DNA from: Photobacterium chitinilyticum
Lineage (GTDB): Bacteria; Pseudomonadota; Gammaproteobacteria; Enterobacterales; Vibrionaceae
Length of the DNA: 64,000 nt
Direction of reading: 5' to 3'
Assembly (NCBI RefSeq): GCF_004104355.1
Contig: NZ_RJLM01000001.1
Coordinates: 724,711-788,710 of the forward strand
Shown: positions 34,500 to 43,453 of the stretch, one piece after another
Layout of the letters: each line of letters begins with the position of its first letter
Numbering within the stretch: the stretch's first letter is position 1
Made by a program: the position numbers and the translations under genes
Notes under the pieces: generated by a model
Told to the model about the DNA's origin: nothing
Seen by the model: the letters and a program-made list of their open reading frames with translations, nothing else
Databases searched by the model: none

Positions 34500-34896
34500 C
34501 CTATTCTCCACTTCGTATGAGTATTAGCATTTCCATCTGGTGCATATGCTGCTTAGTTAACGTAACTGAAGATTCTCTTCTTAAATCGGTTGATAATACG
34601 AATTACAGAGGGAAATGTATGAAGTCAGTGGATTACTTGTTACTTTTGAGGCTAATGGCGCGAAGCTTAGGAAAAAATTTTATAGAGGAAAGAGGAATCG
34701 AGATTTATTTGTATTTGAAATACTAGATTTTCCTGACTTATAAGATGGTAATTTTCTATATCCAGAGCGACTATTTTAAGTGAAGTTGAGAGCCATATCG
34801 AACATGATTAAATATGTAGTTTGTTAGTATGATGTTGAATTTCTATTGTTTAGGAAAAACAAAAAAGCCTGCTCGTGAGAACAGGCTTTTCTAATA
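34500..34896. other. Intergenic region between reb regulator and tRNA array
   Basis: About 397 bases, AT-rich. It contains the upstream region of the regulator and the terminator of the tRNA array. A plus-strand frame ending at 34726 begins inside the regulator and lacks a ribosome site, so it was not called. Confidence 0.45.
34863..34890 (-). terminator. Terminator of the tRNA-Val array
   Basis: Arms AAAAGCCTG and CAGGCTTTT around a ten-base loop, immediately past the last tRNA and followed by T residues on the minus strand. Confidence 0.85.
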
Positions 34897-34973
34897 TGGT
34901 GCTCGCTACTGGACTCGAACCAGTGACACCTTGCATGTCATGCAAGTACTCTAACCAACTGAGCTAAGCGAGC
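34897..34973 (-). tRNA. tRNA-Val (GAC), array copy 4 (last)
   Basis: Complete 77-base cloverleaf with encoded CCA. The acceptor stem GCTCGCT pairs fully with AGCGAGC, the D arm is GCTCAGTTGGTTAGAGT, the anticodon stem is CTTGC/GCAAG with loop ATGACAT (anticodon GAC), and the T arm contains GTTCGAGTC. It decodes GUC and GUU. Confidence 0.95.
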
Positions 34974-35017
34974 AAATTGTACCGCGTGACAATAAGCTAT
35001 TGCGCATTGTCTAAATT

Positions 35018-35094
35018 TGGTGCTCGCTACTGGACTCGAACCAGTGACACCTTGCATGTCATGCAAGTACTCTAACCAACTGAGCTAAGCGAGC
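35018..35094 (-). tRNA. tRNA-Val (GAC), array copy 3
   Basis: Identical to the copy at 34897-34973, including the encoded CCA. The 44-base spacer between them closely resembles the next spacer, showing tandem duplication. Confidence 0.95.
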
Positions 35095-35139
35095 AAATTG
35101 TATTGCGTGACAATAAGCTGTTGCATATCGTCTAAATTT

Positions 35140-35216
35140 TGGTGCCCGCTACTGGACTCGAACCAGTGACACCTTGCATGTCATGCAAGTACTCTAACCA
35201 ACTGAGCTAAGCGGGC
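35140..35216 (-). tRNA. tRNA-Val (GAC), array copy 2
   Basis: Same body as the two copies downstream, but the acceptor stem is GCCCGCT with AGCGGGC: a compensated T-A to C-G change at pair 3-70. CCA is encoded. Confidence 0.95.
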
Positions 35217-35244
35217 AAATTATTACTATTTCTCATTCGAGAAT

Positions 35245-35321
35245 TGGTACGGCCGAGTGGACTCGAACCACCGACCCCCACCATGTCAAGGTGGTGCTCT
35301 AACCAGCTGAGCTACGGTCGT
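35245..35321 (-). tRNA. tRNA-Val (GAC), array copy 1, different body
   Basis: A second isodecoder with anticodon stem CCACC/GGTGG and loop TTGACAT (anticodon GAC). Its body is close to the E. coli valV/valW type. The acceptor strands ACGACCG and CGGCCGT leave an A-C mismatch at pair 4-69. CCA is encoded. Confidence 0.92.
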
Positions 35322-35509
35322 ACTATTGAATGTTCCTGAGAACAAAACTGATATTAAACACTTCATTCTAACGGTGCAAGTGCAAGTATCCATAAAATCA
35401 GAAAAAAGAGATTGTTTGCTTACACTTTGCTCAAAGCGCGAGTCGAATCGGCAGTTTTTAGTGATTTCCGCACTAACTTATTGTTAGTTAGTGCGAATAT
35501 AATTGGTTG

Positions 35510-36307
35510 TTATTGCTCAGTTTCCACTGCTGTTTCTGTGGTATTTTCGAGGGTGTGAAACAGCCTTTCGAAAGTTTGAGTAAGCTTATGAGTTGGCAGT
35601 AAGTGGATTAGCGGTTGTTGATGGTAGTGCGACTCTTTCATTTTGATCGAAAGGGGGAGATAAGGTTCCAGGATAGGTAATTCGAGATCACTCAGATCGG
35701 CAATGATTTGAGAAGGGAACTTGGCCTGAGCATTGAACATATTGACGATCACACCTTCGACTTCCAACTTGGGATTGTGATCTTCTCGGAGCTCGGCCAC
35801 ATTGTTGAGAAGAGTGATAAGAGCTTGCTGAGAAAAACTATCACAATCAAAGGGGATCAACAGACGTTTGGCGGCTATCAGAGCGGCTTTACTAAAGAAA
35901 TTCAGGTTGGGTGGGGTATCAATGTAGATACGATCATAGCTTTTCTCCAGTTCATCTAACGCATCTCTCAGTTTATAGATCTTGTAACGTCGCTCGAGCT
36001 CTGATTCAATCTTTTCTAGTTTCGGGCTAGAAGGGATAATCTCCAGGTTGGAGAAAGGTGTCGGCTGCGGAAAGTCTTTTACTGGTGTTGAGACAGAAAA
36101 CCAGCCAACAGTCTGACTGAGTAAATCGGCAACAGTTCTATTGCTCTCACTGTTAATATCATAACCGAGGTAATGGCTACTGTTGCCTTGTACGTCGAGG
36201 TCAATCAACAATGTTTTATAGCCATTTGCTGCACTCAAAGCGGCCAAGTTTGTTGCTATGCTTGATTTTCCCACTCCGCCTTTTTGATTGAATACTACCC
36301 GACGCAT
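35510..36307 (-). CDS. Orphan ParA/MinD-family ATPase
   Basis: Protein of 265 residues with a deviant Walker A KGGVGKSSIATNLA at residues 9-22, Walker A' DLDVQGN and a Walker B-like IYIDTPPN. These ATPases position DNA or protein cargo by dynamic surface binding. No ParB or parS-like partner follows, and the next gene is a small conserved protein 65 bases upstream, so it is an orphan rather than a plasmid or chromosome partition pair. The cargo is unknown. Confidence 0.85.
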   Translation of the reverse strand: MRRVVFNQKGGVGKSSIATNLAALSAANGYKTLLIDLDVQGNSSHYLGYDINSESNRTVADLLSQTVGWFSVSTPVKDFPQPTPFSNLEIIPSSPKLEKIESELERRYKIYKLRDALDELEKSYDRIYIDTPPNLNFFSKAALIAAKRLLIPFDCDSFSQQALITLLNNVAELREDHNPKLEVEGVIVNMFNAQAKFPSQIIADLSDLELPILEPYLPLSIKMKESHYHQQPLIHLLPTHKLTQTFERLFHTLENTTETAVETEQ

Positions 36308-36372
36308 TGTTTCCTACCTTGGAATATGTGTATTTAGAATACGTTACATGACGCTATTATGAGTCGCAATGC

Positions 36373-36633
36373 TTATTTAAGTAACTCGTGATCCGAAGGT
36401 AGTAATCTTGAAATCCACAGCACTAACTTGTGCTTCATATTAGGGCCATCTTCCTGGTTGGTCGCAAGCGGGGTGATTTGCTTCGCATCAACCAGAAGGC
36501 GGTAAATGCATTCGACTTTATCTTTCGGCGAGACAGTTTTATCGAGATCGCCATATCCTTGCTTTTTAGCAAACGCCATGCCTAGCTCAAGAGCTTTTTT
36601 AAGCAGTTTGGCTTCATTTTTGTGTTTCTTCAT
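36373..36633 (-). CDS. Small conserved protein (DUF5062-like)
   Basis: Basic, helical, 86-residue protein (MKKHKNEAKLLKKALELG start; TVSPKDKVECIYRLLVDA). It looks like the small DUF5062 family found in Vibrionaceae and relatives, of unknown function. ATG 36633 is chosen because AAGGAGCAAACA directly precedes it; the in-frame codon at 36669 adds unlikely sequence. It is in the same direction as, and 65 bases ahead of, the ParA gene, suggesting one operon. Confidence 0.6.
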   Translation of the reverse strand: MKKHKNEAKLLKKALELGMAFAKKQGYGDLDKTVSPKDKVECIYRLLVDAKQITPLATNQEDGPNMKHKLVLWISRLLPSDHELLK

Positions 36634-36766
36634 TGTTTGCTCCTTGCAATACGGATTTGCTAAGTTCACACAGCAGGATGAACTTAGCGAATAGGTATTA
36701 CCAAGGCTTCATCTTAGAGCCAATTGAGGTGAATTAACAGTATGATTCTATTTGAATACTGTGCTT

Positions 36767-37819
36767 TTACTCAATTTGTACGCCTAATTTGATTTGGCAT
36801 CGTTTGAAGGTTCGCTGCCAGAATTTAACGTGGTTAATGATAGCTTCCCTGAAGCTGGAATGAAGCTCGCCTGCAATGTAACTTTGATAATAAGGTGCAA
36901 ACTTGGTTGATACAGCTGATGGTGGTTGTAGCAGTACTTGCAACGAAATCTGAATCTGTCGGTATTGGGAGTCTAGCTCTGCGAAATAGGGCTGAATATC
37001 GCTGGCAAAAAAACGGTGAAAGACATTACTGAGGTAAATCGCTTTTTGTTGGTTGCGATTAGTGCCGCATATGATGCGTGATTCGTTGGATTCCAAGAGG
37101 CGAGTGGAGCTATTCAGCCAATCTCGAGATCGTGCAATAGAGTAGACGAGTTGCCCAAAATAGCGGTGGGTATGGATTTGTTGTTGAAAGACTAGCAAAC
37201 GTTCAGCTTGCTTCGGAGGGACAGTTTCACCATTCATGAGGGCGGTATGAATGGCTAGCAAGTATCGCATTGCTTCTTGGTTTTCAACAGAACCCGGAAA
37301 ATTCCCCAGAGTAAAAGCACGGCGATAGATACGGAACTGCTTTCGCCATTCTTCACCGGTGGTAAGCATATTCCATAGGTAAATTGGCAACTGTTGCTGC
37401 TTGAGCTGATGAAGTTGTTTGATATCTACAAGAATATCAGCGTCTTGAGGCAGAGTTTCTAAACAGTTTTCTAGACCGTCCATAAACAGAAGCTCGTAAC
37501 GAAAACGGTGAGTTTTATCTTGTACTTTGCCCAATACCGAGTTTCGCTCAGCGATTAACTGAAATAAGCCACATTTCCGCAGCTCGTAGGCATCAAGCAA
37601 GCCTATACGAATATCTTCAATCGGCAGAGCCAACTCCCGAGTTTTGGCTAGCTGAGGGATGTCAGTGTCAGGCGCTTGCGAAGGTGAAACATCCAACACA
37701 TTGGCCAGTCGCTCGTTGTACGTTTTCAGGCTATCTTCGGCCGAGTTATCTTCGCAACCTATAAGAGCGAGGAAAGTGAAAACGAGTATGACTACTAACA
37801 GCTGTCTATAAGGCATCAC
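36767..37819 (-). CDS. Conserved lipoprotein (DUF3080-like)
   Basis: Predicted lipoprotein of about 350 residues. The signal peptide is followed by the lipobox LIGC near residue 22, then a helical domain. It resembles the DUF3080 lipoproteins of Vibrionaceae (SxxLKTYNERLANVLD near the N-terminus). Function unknown. It lies between a terminator on its upstream side and the DUF5062-like gene. The second Met (37816) may be the true start. Confidence 0.6.
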   Translation of the reverse strand: MMPYRQLLVVILVFTFLALIGCEDNSAEDSLKTYNERLANVLDVSPSQAPDTDIPQLAKTRELALPIEDIRIGLLDAYELRKCGLFQLIAERNSVLGKVQDKTHRFRYELLFMDGLENCLETLPQDADILVDIKQLHQLKQQQLPIYLWNMLTTGEEWRKQFRIYRRAFTLGNFPGSVENQEAMRYLLAIHTALMNGETVPPKQAERLLVFQQQIHTHRYFGQLVYSIARSRDWLNSSTRLLESNESRIICGTNRNQQKAIYLSNVFHRFFASDIQPYFAELDSQYRQIQISLQVLLQPPSAVSTKFAPYYQSYIAGELHSSFREAIINHVKFWQRTFKRCQIKLGVQIE

Positions 37820-37867
37820 ATTGGCTGATTGTTTTCTCTTATTATGGTGAATGTGATGGAAAAAAGA

Positions 37868-37890
37868 AAAGGCGACTTATCGTCGCCTTT
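37868..37890 (-). terminator. Terminator of norM
   Basis: Arms AAAGGCGAC and GTCGCCTTT around five bases, followed on the minus strand by a T-rich tract, 24 bases past the norM stop. Confidence 0.88.
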
Positions 37891-37913
37891 GTCCATGAGA
37901 TACTGTGCCAGCC

Positions 37914-39284
37914 TTATCGCAGTGACATAGTGATCTGGTACTCATCATCTTGCTTGTGAACCCAGTGCATTCGGGCTCCCAGCATAATGGCGGCAGATGT
38001 CAGGCCAATGATATTTCCGTACCAGAAGCCATGAGGCCCCATTGGTTCAACAATCCAGTCCGTCATTCCTAAGGTATAGCCAATAGGCAGGCCAAGGATC
38101 CAGTAAGCAATAAAGGTGCGAACAAATATTGCCTGCATATCTTTGTACCCGCGTAGCGCTCCTGCCGCAACGACCTGGATAGCATCGGTACACTGGTAGA
38201 TAGCAGCTAAGAACAGGAGTTGCCCTGCGATAAGAATAACTTCGGGATTGTCCGTATACATTTGCGCAATTTGTTCCCGAAACATTACGGTCACCAGTGC
38301 TGTGAACATGGCAATGATCAGTCCGACAAGCAAACCGCAGTGAGAAGCAATCTTAGCTTCTTCAAGATCTTTTCGACCTAATAAGTGGCCCACACGGATA
38401 CTCAATGCTGCACCAAGGCTCATCGGGATCATAAAGACTAATGAAGAAAAGTTACTGGCAACCTGATGGGCTGCGACGGTAATTGAACCCAGTGGCGAAA
38501 TCAGTAGTGCGATAGCAGCAAACAGCGATACTTCGAAGAAGATAGATGCAGCAATAGGTAACCCTAGTTTGAACAAGCGTAAAATTGCAGAAAGCTGCGG
38601 TTTATGCCAGTGGGCAAACAGTCCAATCGAGTTTAGTCGCTTGTTCAGCTTAATGTATATCAGCATGGAGAAGAACATGAGCCAATATACGATGGCTGTT
38701 GCGACGCCACAACCGACGCCACCCAATGCAGGGGCCCCGAACTTACCATAAACAAAGATCCAGTTAAGCGGAATGTTAGCGGCAAGGCCAATAAAGCCAA
38801 TAACCATAGCTGGTACGGTGAGTGACAAGCCCTCAGAGAAACTTTTAAGAGTCTGAAAAAAGAGAAAGGCAGGAACAGCAAACAATACTGCATGGAGATA
38901 ACCAACAGTTTTCTCAGCCAGTGCTTGTTCTACATCCATCATGTCAATAAGGGAGCCTGCATTGTATAGCACCCAAATTATTGGGAAGGATACGATTGCT
39001 GCCAACATAAAGCCATGCTGTACTTCGAATGGGATTTTCTGCTTTTTACCTGAACCGTTAAGCGTTGCTACGATTGGGACTAAAGCAATAAGCAAGCCGA
39101 CACCAAATAGGATCGAGGGAAGCCAAATACTTGCTGCCACAGAAACTGCAGCCATATCGGTGGCACTGACACCGCCAGCCATGACGGTATCAACAAAGCC
39201 CATGGATGTCTGAGCGACAGAAGCAATGAGAACAGGTATTGCGAGCTTTAGTAAGTGGCGTGTTTCACGCCTGTAATTATGCAC
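37914..39284 (-). CDS. norM: Na+/drug antiporter of the MATE family
   Basis: Inner-membrane multidrug exporter driven by sodium or protons, 456 residues with twelve membrane segments. The sequence follows V. cholerae NorM closely: LASVAQTSMGFVDTVMAGGV-like start, IPFEVQHG, VIGFIGLAANIPLNWIFVYG, ALGGVGCGVATAIVYW, VAAHQVASNFSSLVFM and VVAAGALRGYKDM. The start is taken as GTG 39284, with AGGAG six bases upstream; this aligns the N-terminus (VHNYRRE) with known NorM proteins, while the in-frame TTG at 39317 would add 11 residues and overlap that site. In E. coli the homologue mdtK is divergent from riboflavin synthase; here a cyclase gene lies in between. Confidence 0.92.
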   Translation of the reverse strand: MHNYRRETRHLLKLAIPVLIASVAQTSMGFVDTVMAGGVSATDMAAVSVAASIWLPSILFGVGLLIALVPIVATLNGSGKKQKIPFEVQHGFMLAAIVSFPIIWVLYNAGSLIDMMDVEQALAEKTVGYLHAVLFAVPAFLFFQTLKSFSEGLSLTVPAMVIGFIGLAANIPLNWIFVYGKFGAPALGGVGCGVATAIVYWLMFFSMLIYIKLNKRLNSIGLFAHWHKPQLSAILRLFKLGLPIAASIFFEVSLFAAIALLISPLGSITVAAHQVASNFSSLVFMIPMSLGAALSIRVGHLLGRKDLEEAKIASHCGLLVGLIIAMFTALVTVMFREQIAQMYTDNPEVILIAGQLLFLAAIYQCTDAIQVVAAGALRGYKDMQAIFVRTFIAYWILGLPIGYTLGMTDWIVEPMGPHGFWYGNIIGLTSAAIMLGARMHWVHKQDDEYQITMSLR

Positions 39285-39381
39285 AGAGTGCTCCTGAAGC
39301 AGAGAATAGTAATACAAATGGAACGAGCGTGGATTATAGCGCTTCGAGGCGCGGATACAATTGCTGTCGATGAAATTACAA

Positions 39382-41238
39382 TCAGGTTAGGCGAGTTAAG
39401 CTAGTGTCGATAACGGCTTTATTCTTGCCAGTCTGTTTGGCTTTATAGAGCATCCTATCAGCAATGGCGTAACAGCTCAATTTCCCTGGGAAGCAGTTAG
39501 TACCACCAATACTGGTAGTGATGAAAATTGGTTTTCCTTGTATGTTCAGTGGTGATTTTTTGAGGGTATCAAAAATGTGTTCAGTGAGTTGTTGTACGTG
39601 TTTGACGCTGCTGCTTTCAGACCAGATAGCAAATTCCTCTCCACCAATTCGGCCGATATAATCATTATCAGACAAGCAGTTTTGGCAGAGTTTGGCAAAG
39701 TGTTGAAGTGCTAGATTACCAGTTATGTGGCCATAGCTATCATTTAGCTGTTTAAAATTATCAATATCGAGGATCAGTAACCATCCGTGGGTATCTCCGA
39801 TGGTATTCTCGAATTGTTCCCAAAAAAGACGGCGGTTTGCTATTCCGGTGAGAGGATCGATATCGGCGAGCTGACGGAGTCGTTTGTTGAGTTGGCTCAA
39901 TTCTTCGGTACGGGCTTTTACCCGTTCTTCCAGCCGAGAGTTTTGCTCTTCGAGTAACGCATTTAACCTTTTGGTTTCCTGTTGCTGCTGGTCTAGTTGG
40001 TGAATGGTCGATTCCAAATGTGTTGTCATTTTATTGAATGACTTTGCAAGTTGACCGACTTCATCATCTCGTTCGACAGTAATTTTTTTGTTCCACTTTC
40101 CCTGGCTAATCTCTTCTGCAATTTTGGTTAGCTGGCGGATGGGGGTTAACGTATATTGGGTTCCTATTGCGCCATAGTATGCTGCAAGGACAATCATCAA
40201 AACGGTAATGATGATGGCATAGTGCTTAGCTTGCAGGAAGTCTTGAGTAAGATCTGATACTGGCGAGTAAATCACGATTCGCATTTGACGGCTTTTACTC
40301 AGTGGGTATTGAGTATGGTAGCTAAGCCAAGATTGGCCTTGGAACTGAAAGGTTTGAGTCACATCATGTGCTTGTTCGTTACGGGATTGGTTTGCATGTG
40401 GTTTTATTAATTTCCACAGCTTACCTAATGCGTGCGCTTGTGATGAATTAACAGTAACGAGCATCCCTTGTTTCGGGCTATGTTGGGGGTTACTGCTAGC
40501 AAGAATTTGCCCCTTTTCATTAACTAGTGCGACAGTACTATTTTCACTTGGCTTGGCTTTTATTAGCTCTTTGGCAACACTGGTGAGAGTGATATCAAGC
40601 CCCCATACCCCGATAACCTGATTTTTTTCATCTCGTAGGGCTTTAGACAGAGTAATACCAAGTAGATTGTGATCGATAGCGCCTGAGTAAATGTCACTCC
40701 ATACTGGTTGCTCTGACTTTAGTGCACTTTGGTACCACTGCCTATTTCGTGCATCAAAATTTTCTGCCTGTGCAGTAATATTTCCGCCTTTTCCGTCATA
40801 CTGTGCTTCATAGCTGGTTAACATACCTGCACTACTATCATCAGATTCTAGTCGTATGAAGTGCCTGTCCCAATCGTGGCCAAGAGAAACAAGTCCTCCC
40901 TCTGTATTGGCGAAATAGAAATAATCGATATTAAAGTGGTGGTTTAAAACATTGGCCAGGTGAGCAATTAGTCGGTCACGATCCTGAACAATATCGGGGA
41001 GATCTTTCTCTATTCTTTGTTGGTGTTGATAGACGATTTTAGCCTCAGAAAAGAAACTGTCCAGTTGGTTATATATGGTTTCGCTGGAGTGGCGGTACAG
41101 TTTTTCGACGGTCTGCAAACGGACCTGTTCCGAGCTGTGATACCATAAGAGGCCGATAGGAACCGCTGTTAATAATACAAGCAGAGTCAAGGTTAACTGA
41201 ATTCGAAGGCCAAGGTTTTTAGATAACTTGCTTAACAT
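39382..41238 (-). CDS. dCache-HAMP-GGDEF diguanylate cyclase
   Basis: Membrane protein of 618 residues. A first membrane segment (12-29) and a second (about 336-357) enclose a large periplasmic double-Cache sensor (for example NRQWYQSALKSEQPVWSDIY, GVWGLDITLTSV). A HAMP domain (LTPIRQLTKIAEEISQGKW), a coiled coil (about 420-455) and a GGDEF domain follow, with DPLTGIANRRLFWEQF and the active site GRIGGEEF (532-536). The I-site RxxD is absent (SDND). It should make c-di-GMP in response to a small periplasmic ligand such as an amino or organic acid. It sits between norM and ribE. Confidence 0.9.
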   Translation of the reverse strand: MLSKLSKNLGLRIQLTLTLLVLLTAVPIGLLWYHSSEQVRLQTVEKLYRHSSETIYNQLDSFFSEAKIVYQHQQRIEKDLPDIVQDRDRLIAHLANVLNHHFNIDYFYFANTEGGLVSLGHDWDRHFIRLESDDSSAGMLTSYEAQYDGKGGNITAQAENFDARNRQWYQSALKSEQPVWSDIYSGAIDHNLLGITLSKALRDEKNQVIGVWGLDITLTSVAKELIKAKPSENSTVALVNEKGQILASSNPQHSPKQGMLVTVNSSQAHALGKLWKLIKPHANQSRNEQAHDVTQTFQFQGQSWLSYHTQYPLSKSRQMRIVIYSPVSDLTQDFLQAKHYAIIITVLMIVLAAYYGAIGTQYTLTPIRQLTKIAEEISQGKWNKKITVERDDEVGQLAKSFNKMTTHLESTIHQLDQQQQETKRLNALLEEQNSRLEERVKARTEELSQLNKRLRQLADIDPLTGIANRRLFWEQFENTIGDTHGWLLILDIDNFKQLNDSYGHITGNLALQHFAKLCQNCLSDNDYIGRIGGEEFAIWSESSSVKHVQQLTEHIFDTLKKSPLNIQGKPIFITTSIGGTNCFPGKLSCYAIADRMLYKAKQTGKNKAVIDTSLTRLT

Positions 41239-41437
41239 TTTATTTCCTTGGACTTTTAAGGAATAGGCATACCGACATTGAATGCATCGAAGGATATATC
41301 CTCCTGTTGGATGTTACAAATGTTATAACAGTGTTTTATAAGGTTTTTGCTTCAGTTGTAGGGCTTTCTGGATGATTTACGGCATGCGTATGCAATGCCT
41401 TTATTATGTGGCGTCTAAAAAGTATATAGGAGAAATT

Positions 41438-42049
41438 ATGTTTACCGGGATTGTTCAGGGGACTGCAGAAGTCATCGAGCTCATTAAGAAGGAGCATTTT
41501 CAGACTCATGTTATCCGGATGCCTTCGCAGTTGCTGTCTGGGCTTGAGATCGGAGCATCAGTCGCGCATAACGGCTGTTGCTTGACCGTAACCGAGTTCA
41601 ATGACGACAAGGTATCATTTGATTTGATGCAGGAGACGCTGAAAGTCACCAACCTTGGCCTGCTGGAAATCGGTGATGCCGTTAACATTGAACGCGCAGC
41701 AAAATTCGGCGATGAAATAGGCGGCCATTCAATGTCGGGGCATATCAATTTCTCAACCGGAATCTGTGATGTCATTACGACACCTAACAATTGTACAATC
41801 TGGTTTCAATTGCCAGAAGCTTACACCAAATATGTCTTACGTAAGGGGTATATCGGTATTGATGGCTGTTCATTAACGATTGGGGATGTGAAAGAAAATA
41901 GTTTCTGTGTGCATTTGATCCCTGAAACCCTGAATCGGACTCTATTTGGTCAGCGTCTAGTCGGAGATATCGTCAATATAGAAATTGATCCCCAGACTCA
42001 GGCGATCGTTGATACGGTGGAGCGTGTACTGGCGGCCAGAACAGAGTAA
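41438..42049 (+). CDS. ribE: Riboflavin synthase alpha subunit
   Basis: Cytoplasmic enzyme that dismutates two 6,7-dimethyl-8-ribityllumazines to riboflavin. It has 203 residues in two similar lumazine-binding barrels: [31 protein letters not shown] in the first and [21 protein letters not shown] in the second. ATG 41438 follows TAGGAG; upstream in-frame codons add an unlikely extension. No FMN riboswitch is visible upstream. A hairpin follows the stop. E. coli calls the same gene ribC. Confidence 0.92.
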   Translation: MFTGIVQGTAEVIELIKKEHFQTHVIRMPSQLLSGLEIGASVAHNGCCLTVTEFNDDKVSFDLMQETLKVTNLGLLEIGDAVNIERAAKFGDEIGGHSMSGHINFSTGICDVITTPNNCTIWFQLPEAYTKYVLRKGYIGIDGCSLTIGDVKENSFCVHLIPETLNRTLFGQRLVGDIVNIEIDPQTQAIVDTVERVLAARTE

Positions 42050-42073
42050 CTATTGACGTTTTTAGAAATGTAT

Positions 42074-42097
42074 CCCCTGCGGTTAAAACAGCAGGGG
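42074..42097 (+). terminator. Hairpin after ribE
   Basis: Arms CCCCTGC and GCAGGGG around a ten-base loop, 24 bases past the stop; only a short T-rich stretch follows. Confidence 0.55.
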
Positions 42098-42140
42098 TAT
42101 TATGTTCAGCTGTTAGTCTGCTTTATTCCAATGTTATTGA

Positions 42141-42344
42141 TTAAAATATTTGCTCGTCATCAGCGTCGACAAACAAATTAATCGTTTTATGCAGCTCATC
42201 AACTTCCATCGTTAAATGTATGGCATGGCAACATGCCGGACAATCATCGTAGAACTCTTGGCTTCCAGCACTGGCATCGAGTGTAATTCTGATATGATGT
42301 CCGCAATGAGGGCAGATAACACCTTGTTCTGAATAGTTTTTCAT
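42141..42344 (-). CDS. CPXCG-motif cysteine-rich protein
   Basis: Small, probably zinc-binding protein of 67 residues with two CPxC-type knuckles: ICPHCGHHI near the start and DDCPACCHAI in the middle. It matches the CPXCG family found in marine gammaproteobacteria; function unknown. ATG 42344 follows CAGGAGT by six bases, and the in-frame codon at 42371 is discarded. It is convergent with ribE. Confidence 0.8.
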   Translation of the reverse strand: MKNYSEQGVICPHCGHHIRITLDASAGSQEFYDDCPACCHAIHLTMEVDELHKTINLFVDADDEQIF

Positions 42345-42666
42345 TTTGTACTCCTGTAGGGTGCCGAGCACATAAAACAGTCATATTTACTGATTTATTG
42401 GAATAATCGATATACCTAAACTTTAGCGCCGTGTATTCGTTTTTGCAGAGAATTAACTGTAAAGTTTGATTGAGCATGAAGTTTTGGATAAATAATAGAT
42501 AATTTGCTAGGGATGTTATTTATTGGTTGGATATTTCTTATTTTATAAGATCTACGTTGTTCGATAAAATGCTGGATTGGGTTCATTTCAACCAAGAAAG
42601 CACATACAAAACGAGAGGTGAAGACAAGTCGGTTTGTCTTCATCTCACTTGAGTATAACTCGCGTG
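42345..42666. other. Intergenic region upstream of the CPXCG gene
   Basis: 322 bases without a supported gene. It carries the CPXCG promoter side and, at 42615-42646, a hairpin with thirteen-base arms (one G-T pair) beyond the hxpB stop that may end that transcript. Confidence 0.45.
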
Positions 42667-43320
42667 CTATAAGCTAGAGATTAGCTGTTGATTTACTTCG
42701 TGAAGCGAGGAAAGTTTCTTATCGGCAATCGCCCAGCGCGCATCATCGGCATAGGCTTTTTCCGGTACTGCGATCCCTTTCATCTGAGCCGCTTTGGCTG
42801 CGAGTAGGCCATTAACCGAGTCTTCAAAAGCCACACAAGCTTGTGGCGGGACGCCTAGCTCGTCGGCGGCATTAATGTAGACTTCGGGGTGAGGCTTCCC
42901 ATAACGCAAGTGCTCGGCAGAGAGCACGGCAGAGAATTTACTTTCCAATGATAGTGCTTCCAGCGTTGCCCGAATCAGACGCATTGGGGAAGACGAGGCT
43001 AGGGCAATTTTTAAACCCAACTGCTCGCAGGTTGCTAAAGCTTCTAGCACACCAGGTAGCATTGGTTTGTGCTCTTTGACCAGCTCTTCTACTCGAGCAA
43101 CAATCATTTCCGTTACCGTGGCACAGTCAGCTCCTTGCCAAGGTTGCTTGGCAAACCAGAACTCAACGACTTGGTCGATACGTAACCCCATGGTTTGCAG
43201 GGTATCTTCTTGCTTGATTTGTACACCGATCGAAGAAAAAATATCAACTTGGGCGCGTTGCCAGAAGGGTTCTGAATCGACCAGTAGGCCATCCATATCA
43301 AAAACAGCAGCTTGTAACAT
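42667..43320 (-). CDS. hxpB: HAD-family sugar-phosphate phosphatase (YniC/HxpB-like)
   Basis: Cytoplasmic phosphatase of 217 residues. HAD motif I DMDGLLVDS (8-16), motif II ASSS, motif III Lys in KPHPEVY and motif IV FEDSVNG are intact. The cap region (TMGLRIDQVVEFWFAKQPW) closely follows E. coli YniC/HxpB, a hexitol and 2-deoxyglucose-6-phosphate phosphatase. The same neighbour (yniA) occurs in E. coli, which supports the call. A strong terminator lies between the two here, so they are separate transcripts. Confidence 0.85.
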   Translation of the reverse strand: MLQAAVFDMDGLLVDSEPFWQRAQVDIFSSIGVQIKQEDTLQTMGLRIDQVVEFWFAKQPWQGADCATVTEMIVARVEELVKEHKPMLPGVLEALATCEQLGLKIALASSSPMRLIRATLEALSLESKFSAVLSAEHLRYGKPHPEVYINAADELGVPPQACVAFEDSVNGLLAAKAAQMKGIAVPEKAYADDARWAIADKKLSSLHEVNQQLISSL

Positions 43321-43346
43321 CGCTTTATCTCAACAAAAGTATTAAC

Positions 43347-43400
43347 AATAACAAGCTGAGCACTTAGCTGGATTATTAGCTAAATGCTCAGCTTGTTATT
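43347..43400 (-). terminator. Long hairpin terminator after the YniA-like gene
   Basis: Sixteen-base outer arms AATAACAAGCTGAGCA and TGCTCAGCTTGTTATT with an inner TTAGCT/AGCTAA stem. An A/T-rich tail follows on the minus strand. It separates the two phosphatase/kinase genes. Confidence 0.85.
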
Positions 43401-43453
43401 TTGCACCGAAGATACCATAGATACTTGGTTGAGAGTAACCCTGAAGGTGTTCG

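Noticed and set aside
34897-35216. Reading the tandem units as a CRISPR-like repeat array
   Set aside because: The repeats fold as complete tRNA-Val genes with encoded CCA.
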